Positions 53,345 to 62,425 of a stretch of 64,000 bases of DNA are shown piece after piece (the first letter of the stretch is position 1; each line of letters starts with the position of its first letter). Position numbers and translations under genes: made by a program. Below the pieces are notes generated by a model. The model searched no databases, had not been told where the DNA came from, and saw only the letters and a program-made list of their open reading frames with translations. The DNA comes from Vibrio ponticus (lineage in GTDB: Bacteria > Pseudomonadota > Gammaproteobacteria > Enterobacterales > Vibrionaceae). The stretch is taken from positions 744,001-808,000 of the forward strand of contig NZ_AP019657.1 of the NCBI RefSeq assembly GCF_009938225.1, given 5' to 3'.

Positions 53345-54175
53345 ATGATTGGCTACCAAGCTGTAGAAGATAGAGTGTGGTCACTGTTCCACCAAAGTAT
53401 AGGGCAGAATATTGCGTTGCCTGACAGGCTAAAACAACAGCTTGGTATTAGGTCAAGTCGTATTATTGAGGTTGATCCTGATATCGCGCGTCAGCATGAT
53501 TCAAAAACAGATGTTTTAGTCGTGTTCGAGTGTGGCGGTAAGCTGAAAATTTCGGTAAAGAAAGAGAATGCTCATTACTATGGTAATTGGTATACCCATC
53601 AGCGAGTTGAGCAAGAGTTTGGGCAACAGGCACTTGATCGATTGGTTGAAAAAACCACTGAGTGGGCAAACCAATGGATCGAGAATGAAAGAAGCAGTTT
53701 TTTCCTAGGGGTGAGCATCAATTTTGGTGAGCGTACCGGCAATACCTACTTAGATTTCAATCAGATCTTTACCACGCGAGACATCCGTTCGATTGTCGCA
53801 GGGCACAATGACTGTTTAGATACCACAGCGAATGTCATTTATCACACGGATGGGATGGCAGGCAGCGTTGAGCAGGTTGTCGAAGAGTTGCAAGTCATTG
53901 ACGATGCGCTACTTAGCGAGCTGTTTTCGAGTGTCAAAATTGTCTTTCGTCCAATAAACCCAATGACGGAGGGCTCTAATCGTGGCAAGCAAACGTACAC
54001 AAAATTTGTGCCTTATGAGCGATTTGAAGCAACTACATTGCTAGAGAGTAAAGCCGATTTATTGAGGTTTGGGCGTTTTGAGAGTGTCGATTTAAACCAT
54101 GAGTATCGGCTGAACCACAATCGCCATATAAAGGCACTGCGCCACCAATACAATATGGCTGTGAGAGTAAAGTAA
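53345..54175 (+). CDS. Candidate type II restriction endonuclease
   Basis: A 276-residue protein convergent with the C5-cytosine methyltransferase gene. A PD-(D/E)xK-like core is plausible: Asp56 in SKTDVLVVFECGG followed by a strand LKISVKKENAHYYG with Lys72 (x-Ser-x-Lys). The wording ISVKKENA is common in restriction enzymes. An AAGGA site selects ATG 53345 over an upstream TTG. The role as cognate nuclease of the adjacent methyltransferase is inferred from position and this motif. The recognition sequence is unknown. Confidence 0.6.
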   Translation: MIGYQAVEDRVWSLFHQSIGQNIALPDRLKQQLGIRSSRIIEVDPDIARQHDSKTDVLVVFECGGKLKISVKKENAHYYGNWYTHQRVEQEFGQQALDRLVEKTTEWANQWIENERSSFFLGVSINFGERTGNTYLDFNQIFTTRDIRSIVAGHNDCLDTTANVIYHTDGMAGSVEQVVEELQVIDDALLSELFSSVKIVFRPINPMTEGSNRGKQTYTKFVPYERFEATTLLESKADLLRFGRFESVDLNHEYRLNHNRHIKALRHQYNMAVRVK

Positions 54176-54204
54176 CTCGGCGCTGATTGTGGTTTGGGGT
54201 ATAT

Positions 54205-54229
54205 ATCCCTGATAGGGGCTATCAGGGAT
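54205..54229. terminator. Hairpin between the convergent restriction and methyltransferase genes
   Basis: An ATCCCTGATA / TATCAGGGAT stem with a 5-base loop and no strong T run. It is probably a bidirectional terminator. Confidence 0.6.
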
Positions 54230-54238
54230 AATCACGCG

Positions 54239-55252
54239 TTAGGCTGCTTGGCGCGCTTTCGCTTCCGCGAGGTGCTGTTGAATACTCAGAGCGATCGCTT
54301 TGGCAAAAGGTACGGCAACTGCGTTACCAATCATTTTGTAGCCAGCGGCAACGTTGTTATACACAAACTCAAAGTCATCTGGGAAGCCCTGAATTCGAGC
54401 ACACTCTCGAACACTCAAACGACGGTATTTTTCTTCGTGTCCTTCAACAAATTTAAATTTGTCGGTTTCCACTTTTTCCATTCGCGGCGCACCTGGGTGA
54501 ATCGGTGCATGACGTCCGCCAGCTTGAATCGTGAACGATGGCTCATCCCATGTTCTTACGCGATTACGTGACATATACATCGTAGAGAACCCGCCAATCA
54601 TGTATTCATGGTTTAAAAACTTCACGTCTGGGTTTGGTTTTTGTTTATCAAGCGCGGGTACTGCGGTGCCATCTAGGTCACGTAGAATGTGTTTCAGTGC
54701 TCGGCGTTCTTCTTTTTCAATCGGTTCAGGGAAGCTATATTGAATGTTCAAATCGCTTCTAAAACCAATGAAGATCACGCGCTTACGATCTTGAGCAGCA
54801 CCGTAATCGACAGCATTCATCATTTGGTAGTAAAGATCGTACCCGGCATCTTTAAACATTTGCTTGATGTTATTCAGCGCTTCAGCGTGTCGACCATGCT
54901 GCATGCCACTTACGTTTTCAGCTAGGAAAAACTTGGGCTTTTTCGCTTCAAGGATTCGGATGAAGTCAAAAAATAGCTGACCGCGTTTATCTTCAATACC
55001 GCGTTGCGCGCCAGCCTCACTCCAGCTTTGGCAAGGTGGGCCACCAATGATGCCATCACACTCAGGTACTTCATCCGCTTCAATATTTGTAATGCTACGT
55101 CTATCTAACGTGGTATGTGGGTGGTTCTTCTCGTACGTTGCCCAAATATCTTTATCGTACTCGTTAGCCCACGCTACGTTAAAACCGGCTTGCTCGAAAC
55201 CAAGATCTAGACCGCCTGCTCCGGCGAAAAATGAAACGATTTTGTCTGTCAT
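54239..55252 (-). CDS. DNA (cytosine-5-)-methyltransferase
   Basis: A 337-residue C5-cytosine DNA methyltransferase with all key motifs in order: I FFAGAGGLDLGFEQAGF, IV GGPPCQSWSEAG (catalytic Cys74), VI FFLAENVSGM, VIII QDRKRVIFIG, IX RECARIQGFPDDF, X GNAVAVPFA. The target-recognition region (about 195-265) includes YMIGGFSTMYMSRNR and FTIQAGGRHAP; its specificity cannot be read. It is paired tail-to-tail with the candidate endonuclease, a typical type II arrangement. Confidence 0.95.
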   Translation of the reverse strand: MTDKIVSFFAGAGGLDLGFEQAGFNVAWANEYDKDIWATYEKNHPHTTLDRRSITNIEADEVPECDGIIGGPPCQSWSEAGAQRGIEDKRGQLFFDFIRILEAKKPKFFLAENVSGMQHGRHAEALNNIKQMFKDAGYDLYYQMMNAVDYGAAQDRKRVIFIGFRSDLNIQYSFPEPIEKEERRALKHILRDLDGTAVPALDKQKPNPDVKFLNHEYMIGGFSTMYMSRNRVRTWDEPSFTIQAGGRHAPIHPGAPRMEKVETDKFKFVEGHEEKYRRLSVRECARIQGFPDDFEFVYNNVAAGYKMIGNAVAVPFAKAIALSIQQHLAEAKARQAA

Positions 55253-55412
55253 GAGTTTTTGTTTGATGTGTAATTGGGTCGCTATATTAACAAATTACTG
55301 TACGTTTAGTCAGTGATTTTTTTTAGCGAAAAGTCAAAGGCTTACAGAGATGTAACGGATAGTAGTTAGTGTTGCAGTTTGCGGTCTAACCTTATGGTTA
55401 GCCGTAGAAATG

Positions 55413-55450
55413 AAAAAGGAGTGCTGATACTAAAAAGTGCACTCCTTTTT
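55413..55450. terminator. Hairpin between the methyltransferase promoter and the symporter 3' end
   Basis: An AAAAAGGAGTGC / GCACTCCTTTTT stem with a loop of about 14 bases. It can terminate the minus-strand symporter transcript or shield the region. The remaining 318-base gap (55253-55570) shows no gene. Confidence 0.75.
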
Positions 55451-55570
55451 ATGCTTCGAAGGTTTCGCTATCTACGTCGTATGGCAATAAATAGATAGCG
55501 AACTTAACATTTACACGCTATCCCTTGATGAATACGATCATGCAAAAGATATAAGCGTAAAGGTAAGCGG

Positions 55571-57043
55571 TTATTTCACTTCCGCAGGTGTACCTTGCCA
55601 AGCTTCTTCTAGATCATCCAGTTCAGGGAACTTAGAGCGGTCGAAGGTTGGTGTTTTACCTGCTTTTAGCTGCTCTTCATAGTCTTTAACTACTTTGATT
55701 GCCAGTTTAGAAAGCAGTACCAGTGCAACGATGTTGATCAGTGCCATTGCGCCCATTGACGCATCCGCTAGGTTCCAAACTACAGGTAGCGAAGCCACTG
55801 AACCAAACATCACCATGCCAAGCACACAAATGCGGAACGCCATCAAACCTTTCTTGCTGTTACCGTTTAGGAACATAACGTTAGTTTCAGCGTAGCTGTA
55901 GTTGGCAATGATTGACGAGAAGCAGAATAAGATAATGGCAGCGGCCATAAAGTAGGTTGTCCATGAACCTAGCTCATTAGTTAGCGCTTGTTGCAGTAGA
56001 CCGATACCAGTTGCTGCGTCTGGTTGATCCATCACACCACTTAGCATGATCATCGCAGCAGAAGCAGTACAGATAACTAATGTGTCCGCAAATACGCCCA
56101 GCATTTGCACAAAGCCTTGTGAAGCAGGGTGGTTCGGGTTTGGTGTTGCACTTGCCGCAACGTTAGCAGCAGAGCCCATACCCGCTTCGTTTGAGAACAA
56201 ACCACGTGCGATACCACTTTGCATGGCTTGCGAGATAGTAAATGCTACGCCGCCAGCTGCTGCTTCTTGCCAGCCAAATGCGCTCTTAACGATGTAAGCC
56301 AGTACGGCTGGTACTTCAGTGATGTTCATCAATACGATGACCAGCGCAATCGCTAGGTAACCGATCGCCATTACAGGTACGATGCTGGTTGACGCTTTGG
56401 CAACTTTAGTAATACCACCAACGATAACGAACGCAGAGCAGGCAACGATGATCACGCCGACGATGGTTTCATTAAAACCGAATGAGTGGCTAAGTGCGCC
56501 AGTGATGGTGTTTGCTTGAACGGCGTTGAACACGAGGCCGAAAGCAATGATTAGGAAGATTGAGAAAAGTGAGCCCATCCAACGTTGTCCTAGGCCTTTT
56601 TCCATGTAGTAAGCAGGACCACCACGGTATTGACCGTCAACGTCTTTGACTTTGTAAAGTTGCGCTAAGGTTGATTCGATAAAGGCAGTCGACATGCCAA
56701 ATAGGGCGATGAGCCACATCCAGAAGATAGCACCTGGGCCACCCACAGTAAGCGCTACTGCAACGCCAGCCATGTTACCTGTACCAACGCGAGCCGCCAT
56801 TGACGTACAGAAGACTTGGTAAGAGCTAAGACCTTGGTCAACTTCACGACCACTTTTGAGAATTTGTACCGCGTGCTTGAATTGACGCAATTGAATAAAA
56901 CCAAGACGCACGGTGAAGTAAACGCCCACAATCACTAGTAGATATACCAGTACTTGACCCCAAAGTACGCCATTGATGGCGCCTACCACGTTATTTAACC
57001 CCGTATTTAACGCAGCTAGCCACGATTCATTCGTAACGATCAT
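55571..57043 (-). CDS. Sodium:alanine/glycine symporter (AGCS family)
   Basis: A 490-residue inner-membrane Na+-coupled amino acid symporter. Many hydrophobic segments are visible, and AGCS signatures include GTGNMAGVAVALTVGGPGAIFWMW (about 87-112), FIESTLAQLYK and ARGLFSNEAGMGSAANVAASA. It probably imports alanine or glycine. An AGGAA site precedes the ATG. The 583-base upstream region carries a 12-base inverted repeat but no glycine riboswitch. Confidence 0.93.
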   Translation of the reverse strand: MIVTNESWLAALNTGLNNVVGAINGVLWGQVLVYLLVIVGVYFTVRLGFIQLRQFKHAVQILKSGREVDQGLSSYQVFCTSMAARVGTGNMAGVAVALTVGGPGAIFWMWLIALFGMSTAFIESTLAQLYKVKDVDGQYRGGPAYYMEKGLGQRWMGSLFSIFLIIAFGLVFNAVQANTITGALSHSFGFNETIVGVIIVACSAFVIVGGITKVAKASTSIVPVMAIGYLAIALVIVLMNITEVPAVLAYIVKSAFGWQEAAAGGVAFTISQAMQSGIARGLFSNEAGMGSAANVAASATPNPNHPASQGFVQMLGVFADTLVICTASAAMIMLSGVMDQPDAATGIGLLQQALTNELGSWTTYFMAAAIILFCFSSIIANYSYAETNVMFLNGNSKKGLMAFRICVLGMVMFGSVASLPVVWNLADASMGAMALINIVALVLLSKLAIKVVKDYEEQLKAGKTPTFDRSKFPELDDLEEAWQGTPAEVK

Positions 57044-57118
57044 ATTAATTTCCTGTATATGATGATCTATTAAATAGAACTAATGGGAATATCCTTAGTT
57101 GATGAGCTTAACCATTGA

Positions 57119-57174
57119 TTAACTATCCATTTAATTATCTTTCTGGTCGCAGTCTTGCCGCGATGGATAGTTAA
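57119..57174. repeat. 12-base perfect inverted repeat in the symporter leader
   Basis: TTAACTATCCAT (57119-57130) is perfectly complementary to ATGGATAGTTAA (57163-57174), with 32 bases between, about 75-130 bases before the symporter start. It could be a leader RNA stem or a regulator site. Confidence 0.6.
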
Positions 57175-57550
57175 AATTAGCTTGGCTAATGGATCTGATT
57201 TACAAAACAAAAAGCAGTTCGTAAATTAATCTGCCGGATTCTAGATTTATCCAACCGCAACGGCAATAAGCTCAGCAGTGTGAGTTGTATCTCTTTATCA
57301 TTTAATGAGAAAGCAGTAACTCAAGGGTACTGGTTGTGCTCTGTGCTTTGATTGTTTTTTCGTCAACCCCGTATCTTTAGCAAACGATTGCTGCTAGTTG
57401 AAAAGATGAGAATGGCGGCTGCTTGAACGAGTTGAAGGGTTTTTATTGCTTAAGTGAGCTGAAAATATCACTTGGAGCGTTTTACATCTGGATAAGGCTT
57501 ATATAAGTAATTTCTTATTTAATGAGAACATCTAACAGGCTGGTCAATCA

Positions 57551-57571
57551 CTCTCCCCGTGACGGGGAGAG
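57551..57571. repeat. Perfect GC-rich inverted repeat downstream of the diguanylate cyclase gene
   Basis: The arms CTCTCCCCGT and ACGGGGAGAG flank a single base. It lies about 56 bases after the minus-strand GGDEF stop and may act as a terminator, though there is no T run. Confidence 0.55.
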
Positions 57572-57626
57572 CGGCAATGGTGTTTCGGTCTCGCTTGGTT
57601 GGTGAGCCGTTAGCCTCGGTGCGTGT

Positions 57627-59153
57627 TTAGACGGTGGCGAGAGGGTTGTGTTCAAGGGCTGTTTGATCAATAAGATGCGCCGCATAGGCCACGTTTAAGC
57701 CTGTTGTTTTCGCGTGATACATCGCTTTATCCGCTTGCTTGATGGTGATTTGCAGATCGGTCGAATGACGATTGTAGTGCGCAATACCAATACTGGTGGC
57801 AACCGCAAACTGGTTGTGCTCAAACTCAATGGGTAGCGCTATCGTAGCGCGAATATTGTCAACCAGTTGGGTTACGTGCTCAGCGTGATAGGGCTGATTA
57901 ACCAAAATGACAAACTCATCACCGCCTAAGCGGTAGAGTGTCGCCGATTGGTTGGCGAGCATTGCTGTTACGCGCTGGGCGATATTGATTAACACTTGGT
58001 CGCCCGCGAGATGACCGAAAGTGTCATTAACCGCTTTAAAGCCGTTTAAATCTAACACCATAATGGTGACTTCAGGGTTGCTCTGTTCTTCTATTGCTAG
58101 CACGTCGAGATTAAATCGGTGTCGGTTCGGTACTTGGGTAAGAGCATCCGTATTGAGCATGCGTTCTGTGGTCAGTTTCGCTTGCATTAACTCACTAATA
58201 TCAAGTCCAGAACACTCTATCTCATCATTGATCACTTGGCTGCGATTGATCTGAAAATAACGTGTTTTACCTTCAATTGAGATGGAGTAATTAAAGCTAT
58301 TAGTGTGAGGTTCTTGGAGCAGTTTAGGTAAAAACGCTTCTAGTGCGGATTGCTTTTGTTGCTCGGTAAAAGGTTTGAAAATATTCGAGAGTGTTGAATT
58401 GGCACGCACGATTTTTCGTTTTTTAATGTTGACCACAAACAGACCAACTTGGGTAAGATTATAGGTTCTGGCGTGTTTCTCTTGGCTATCTCTAAGTAGG
58501 GAGATGGTGCTCTTAAGTTGAGCGCGCATTGCATCAAGTGCACTGAATATGGTGGTGATTTCAAGAAACTTGGAATCGGTTTTTGATGGGGTGTGATAGT
58601 CACCATTGGCGATTTGAAACGCGACTTTTTGTAACTCAGTGAACGGTTTATTGAGTGCAGCCAGAATCGTGCGGGTAAAGGTGAGTGACACCGCCAATAA
58701 TATTAAACCAAGACTAAATACTTTCGGTACGGTGGATTTTGCAATATCCCAAATCAATGCGGTTTTGTCTTTATCGACGGTGAGCAGCCCGATTTGCTTG
58801 TGTTGTAAATTGTTAATCGGGTAGACAAAGGTGGTTAAATCACCTTGCGCGTTAATCGGGTTGATCACTTCGGCTAAGGTGATGCCATATTCCATTGAAT
58901 CGAGCTTTGCAGAGATAATGTAGTCAAGCTGCGCGATTTCCGTGGTTACCAGCTCCGCTTGCAGCAAGTCGAATTGAGTTAACGCCACATGCGCGTCGAG
59001 TAACTGCTGGGCAATCACTTGCTCATAGCGTGCGGTTTGGCTCTGATGCTGATGGTACAAGTCATAGATGATGTAAGTGCCACCAAACAGAGCGATTGGC
59101 ACGGTGGTCAGCGTTAAGAATACAGAAATAATGTAGGAAGAGAGCGTTTTCAT
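57627..59153 (-). CDS. Membrane diguanylate cyclase (GGDEF) with HAMP-like and PAS-like regions
   Basis: A 508-residue protein that makes c-di-GMP. There is an N-terminal helix (about 9-32), a periplasmic sensor region (to about 130), a second helix (about 135-158), HAMP-like LNKPFTELQKVAFQIANGDY, a PAS-like segment (about 225-310), and a GGDEF domain with LYRLGGDEFVIL (around residue 410). No EAL domain. The catalytic GGDEF is intact. Its start overlaps the stop of the BMP-type binding protein (ATGA), so the two are coupled, and the binding protein may be its periplasmic signal partner. Confidence 0.9.
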   Translation of the reverse strand: MKTLSSYIISVFLTLTTVPIALFGGTYIIYDLYHQHQSQTARYEQVIAQQLLDAHVALTQFDLLQAELVTTEIAQLDYIISAKLDSMEYGITLAEVINPINAQGDLTTFVYPINNLQHKQIGLLTVDKDKTALIWDIAKSTVPKVFSLGLILLAVSLTFTRTILAALNKPFTELQKVAFQIANGDYHTPSKTDSKFLEITTIFSALDAMRAQLKSTISLLRDSQEKHARTYNLTQVGLFVVNIKKRKIVRANSTLSNIFKPFTEQQKQSALEAFLPKLLQEPHTNSFNYSISIEGKTRYFQINRSQVINDEIECSGLDISELMQAKLTTERMLNTDALTQVPNRHRFNLDVLAIEEQSNPEVTIMVLDLNGFKAVNDTFGHLAGDQVLINIAQRVTAMLANQSATLYRLGGDEFVILVNQPYHAEHVTQLVDNIRATIALPIEFEHNQFAVATSIGIAHYNRHSTDLQITIKQADKAMYHAKTTGLNVAYAAHLIDQTALEHNPLATV

Positions 59154-60187
59154 AGCCTTGATGGACAGCCTTGTGCAATTTTCTGTGCGATGGCGTTGTT
59201 ATTGCCCTTAAAGTCACGCAATAGCTGGGTTGCCAATTGATGCTCATCCGCGTTCAGTACATGGCTATTTGGGTTAAGCGCGACGTTTATCACCCCTTGC
59301 TTAATACCAAAGTGTTTGCGGTTGCCATTCCAAATTCCGTTTCTCAATTGCATTAGCGAGGCGAAAACCGCGATATCGACGCGCTTCTCGAGAGAAGCAA
59401 TATTGGTATCAGGAAACTGCTGAGAATAGTCTTGATCTACGCCAAAGCTAAACGCGTCACCATCTTGTTTTACCGCTTGCATTACCCCAACACTGGCAAA
59501 GCCAGCGACTGGAAAAATAACGTCGATGTCGTGGTCTAACATCGTTTGTGCGATGGCTTGAGCGCCAGCGACGTCATTCCACGAGCTTAACCCGTTGTTT
59601 ATGTATTTGGTGGTCAAATTCGCTTTGGCGTTCGCATCTTTAACCCCTAATTCGAAGCCACATTTAAAGTTATTGATGGTAGGAATATCCATGCCACCAA
59701 TAAAGCCCACTTGGTTTGATTTAGTTTTTAAGCCGGCAAGATAACCGATAACGTAGCTGCCTTCGGCATGGTTAAAGGTTAAGCCCAAAACGTTTGGTAC
59801 ATGGTATGACACATCCAATGAAATAAAGTGTACCGAGGGGTTAGCTTTTGCCACTTGAGAAAAAGCCTCTAACGAGTTGGCTTCAACCACGACAATTGGG
59901 CTATAGCCTTGTGTCGCGGCTTGGCTTAGTTGCTCAATATAATCACCATCCCCAACTTGCTGGCGTTTTACTGCCATTGAGGATTTCTGCTCAAATTGAG
60001 TAATACCTTTATCAACCATTGATAAATAGGAGCCTTCAATCAGCTCGCTTTGGTAAACCACAATCGGTTTAAAATCATTGCGCTCGGCTTGAGCCACAAA
60101 CGACAGTGTGGGTGCTAAAAGTAGGGCGAGCACTGAGCAGGCAGGTTTAATTATTCGGCAGATATGACTGAGCGATTTAGGTTTCAT
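59150..60187 (-). CDS. BMP-family periplasmic substrate-binding protein
   Basis: A 345-residue protein with a signal peptide (to about residue 34, SFVAQA-ER) and a BMP/PnrA (Med) type fold: GYSPIVVVEANSLEAFSQVAKANPSVHFISLDV, NHAEGSYVIGYLAGLKTKSNQVGFIGGMDIPTINNFKCGFELG and HDIDVIFPVAGFASVGVMQA. Family members bind nucleosides or related ligands for ABC import. No permease or ATPase genes are adjacent; instead it is coupled by a 4-base overlap to a diguanylate cyclase, suggesting a sensory role. Confidence 0.85.
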   Translation of the reverse strand: MKPKSLSHICRIIKPACSVLALLLAPTLSFVAQAERNDFKPIVVYQSELIEGSYLSMVDKGITQFEQKSSMAVKRQQVGDGDYIEQLSQAATQGYSPIVVVEANSLEAFSQVAKANPSVHFISLDVSYHVPNVLGLTFNHAEGSYVIGYLAGLKTKSNQVGFIGGMDIPTINNFKCGFELGVKDANAKANLTTKYINNGLSSWNDVAGAQAIAQTMLDHDIDVIFPVAGFASVGVMQAVKQDGDAFSFGVDQDYSQQFPDTNIASLEKRVDIAVFASLMQLRNGIWNGNRKHFGIKQGVINVALNPNSHVLNADEHQLATQLLRDFKGNNNAIAQKIAQGCPSRL

Positions 60188-60500
60188 AGGGTAGATTCTT
60201 TATTATTGTTGTTATCTCAGACAGATATTGGTCTGCTGCGTATTATATTGGTTGATTATGCGCCAAGTTTATTATTTCAAACGGCAATATCAAGGACTTA
60301 GCTCTCATTTGTTGTATCAAGTTTGGTATCAATTGCGATGGGGCGTTACTGGTGTTGAAAACATCAGGGCAAAGCGGGATAGCGGCATTGTGTACGCCAA
60401 TCTAGTTGGTTTTTGAGTAGTGGCTAATTTTGTGATGCGAAAAGGCATTTGTTGTGTAAAATGCGCCACCTTTTTAAGAATCTGAACACTATCAACATCA
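60188..60500. other. Intergenic region between the BMP gene and the YecR-like gene
   Basis: A 313-base divergent region. A 51-62 codon frame (60228-60416) has an unusual aromatic-rich product and no ribosome site, so I do not call it. It should contain promoters for both flanking genes. Confidence 0.5.
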
Positions 60501-60704
60501 ATGAGATTCAAACTGATTATTACGCTTGCGGCAGCTGCGACTTTGGCGGGCTGTGCCAACCCGGTAAATAAAGACTGGTTCGTTACTGACGGCAGTAAAA
60601 GTGATGCGGTTATCACTATCGCTTATGATGAAGGCTTACTTCAACAAGCTGTGGTTGATGAACAACAAGCATTGGATATGGCAAAAAATGGCTGCAAAGC
60701 GTGG
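60501..60704 (+). pseudogene. YecR-like lipoprotein, 5' part, interrupted by IS4
   Basis: The first 68 residues of a YecR-like lipoprotein: signal MRFKLIITLAAAATLAGC with lipobox L-A-G-C (Cys18), then NPVNKDWFVTDGSKSDAVITIAYD and up to CKAW. The frame stops at the first IS bases (TAA at 60705). Joining across the element at the duplicated CTGCAAAGCGTGG restores a 105-residue protein with the fragment at 62149-62262. Confidence 0.8.
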
Positions 60705-62135
60705 TAATGCCGATCAGTTAAGAAATTTGTGAGATCATTTGACCGATCCTCAAAGGCTTCAAAATCCGATATTAGGAAACTAATATCGGATTTTTTATGT
60801 CTTTAGAAAGCCAACTTGCCAATACTTTTCGGTCATGTAATACCTTCCACCACTTTGATAAATACTCTGACATTCTTAGTCCAGAGCTTATCCAGCAAGG
60901 TTTTGAGCAAAAGGTGTAGCAACCGTTAGAAGAAGACGGTTACCTTTAGAAGCCGTACTTTGGTCCGTTGTTGGAATGAGTCTCTTTCGTCAACAATCTG
61001 TTTGGGATATTGCTAACCAACTCGATATTGTCTTGCCAGACAAACAACGTTTTGTTGCACCAAGTGCAGTTGTTCAAGCGAGACAGAGATTAGGCGAAGA
61101 AGGTGTAAAGCAAGTCTTTAAGAAGATGGCTGCGCATAGCTATCAGTCGTCTAACTTCGAAACTTGGTGTGGACTAAACCTTCTATCTGTCGATGGTGTC
61201 GTTTGGAGAACGACAGATACACCCGAAAATCATCAAGAGTTTAAAGCGCAGCGCAATCAATCATCTGAGAATATTTACCCTAAGGTCCGCATGGTTTGCT
61301 TGATGGAGCTTACAAGTCATCATCTAATCGATAGTGCATTCTCTGACTATCGCACCAGCGAAATGCGGCTCGCAGAAGAGCTTATTGAACAAACGCCAGA
61401 TCAATCACTGACCATTTTTGACAAAGGATATTACTCTTTAGGGCTGCTTAATCGCTGGAACAAAGTAGGTCAAGAAAGGCATTGGATGCTCCCTGTGAGA
61501 AAAGACTTTCAGTATGAAGTTGTCCATAAATACAGTCAGAGTGATGCTATCGTTGCTATAAAAACATCACCTCAGGCAAGGAAGAAGTTCAGTGACCTGC
61601 CTGAGATAATAGAAGCAAGGTTGGTATCGAAAGCCATTAAAGGTAAGGAGTATCAGGTTCTTACCTCAATGCGTGATGGGTTGCGCTTTCCCGGAGAAGA
61701 CATTGTAGAGCTCTATCGCTATCGTTGGGAAATCGAATTAGGCTATAGAGAAATGAAGCAAACCTTGCTTGATAGTGAGTATACATTGCGAAGTAAGCGC
61801 CCAGATATGGTTAGACAGGAGCTCTGGGGGATTTTGCTAGCCTATAACCTTATAAGGCAGGTTATGACAAAAGCGGCGAGCAAGTTAGATAGCGTTTGGT
61901 AGAACCAATTAAGCTTTACGAGTAGTGCCATGGCTGTGACTCAATACTTTGCAGCTTTACCTTTAACGAGTCCAGGGAAACTCCCTAAACACTATGAAGT
62001 GCTACTACAGCAAATATCCATGTTTATCCTACCCCCCGAAGAGAAGATAGAAGTTATCCTCGTTGGGTGAAACTGAAACCCAAGAAATATGCGACAAATA
62101 GAAAAAATGCCAGTCAGCTTAACTGACTGGCATTA
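60705..62135 (+). mobile_element. IS4-family insertion sequence, decayed
   Basis: 1431 bases. The 18-base terminal inverted repeats are TAATGCCGATCAGTTAAG at the left and TAATGCCAGTCAGTTAAG (complement) at the right, differing at two bases. The 13-base target duplication CTGCAAAGCGTGG is at 60692-60704 and 62136-62148, as expected for IS4. It carries one transposase gene with several inactivating changes. The exact target repeat shows that the element arrived by transposition. Confidence 0.93.
60797..62126 (+). pseudogene. IS4-family transposase, frameshifted and interrupted
   Basis: A DDE transposase originally of about 440 residues. The start MSLESQLANTFRSCNTFHHF is at 60797, but the frame breaks near 60915, where one base is missing (…FEQ then [21 protein letters not shown] in the next frame). 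The main body 60976-61902 includes [19 protein letters not shown] and the YREMKQTL region ([16 protein letters not shown]). An in-frame TAG follows SVW at 61900-61902, and a C-tract change near 62031 shifts the last 30 residues. Three lesions make it inactive. Confidence 0.88.
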
Positions 62136-62148
62136 CTGCAAAGCGTGG

Positions 62149-62262
62149 GGCTTTAAGAGCGCTCAGGCTTTAGGCACACCACTGGATCATTGTGCACGTA
62201 AAGATAAGCTATTGGGCTGTATTTCTACTCGCTACACACAAATCTATCAGTGCACTAATTAA
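62149..62262 (+). pseudogene. YecR-like lipoprotein, 3' part
   Basis: The frame after the second target copy encodes GFKSAQALGTPLDHCARKD... and ends CTN-TAA at 62260. It is in register with the 5' part once the IS and one target copy are removed. The pattern of spaced cysteines is typical of the YecR-like family. Confidence 0.78.
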
Positions 62263-62278
62263 GACTCACTAGTTGAGG

Positions 62279-62300
62279 AAGAAAGAGAACTCTCTTTCTT
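62279..62300. repeat. Perfect 10-base palindrome after the YecR-like gene
   Basis: AAGAAAGAGA / TCTCTTTCTT arms flank two bases. It could help termination, but the stronger T-tailed hairpin follows. Confidence 0.5.
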
Positions 62301-62312
62301 GCAATAAATTTG

Positions 62313-62344
62313 AACGCCTGAGCCAAATGCTTGGGCGTTTTTTA
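62313..62344 (+). terminator. Terminator downstream of the YecR-like gene
   Basis: An AACGCC..AGC / GCT..GGCGTT stem is followed by six T. It separates the YecR-like gene from the universal stress gene. Confidence 0.85.
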
Positions 62345-62425
62345 TTCAATCCGCGATCACCGATACACAATTTTCTATCAATCAAGGCTATGCTGATTAA
62401 AGAGCCGTTAGCTGAGGACATTGAT

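Larger units (their letters stand above)
57044..57626. other. Long intergenic region upstream of the symporter
   Basis: A 583-base region without a credible gene. It should hold the symporter promoter and leader on the minus strand. Two perfect inverted repeats (57119-57174 and 57551-57571) are listed separately. I searched for the glycine riboswitch core (CTCTCAGGCAAAAGGAC-like) on the minus strand and did not see it. Confidence 0.6.

Noticed and set aside
57044..57626. Glycine riboswitch upstream of the AGCS symporter, as known in some Vibrio.
   Set aside because: The conserved CTCTCAGGCAAAAGGAC-like core is not present on the relevant strand.
60228..60416. A 62-codon frame between the BMP gene and the YecR-like gene.
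   Set aside because: No ribosome site, odd aromatic-rich product and overlap with the likely promoter region.
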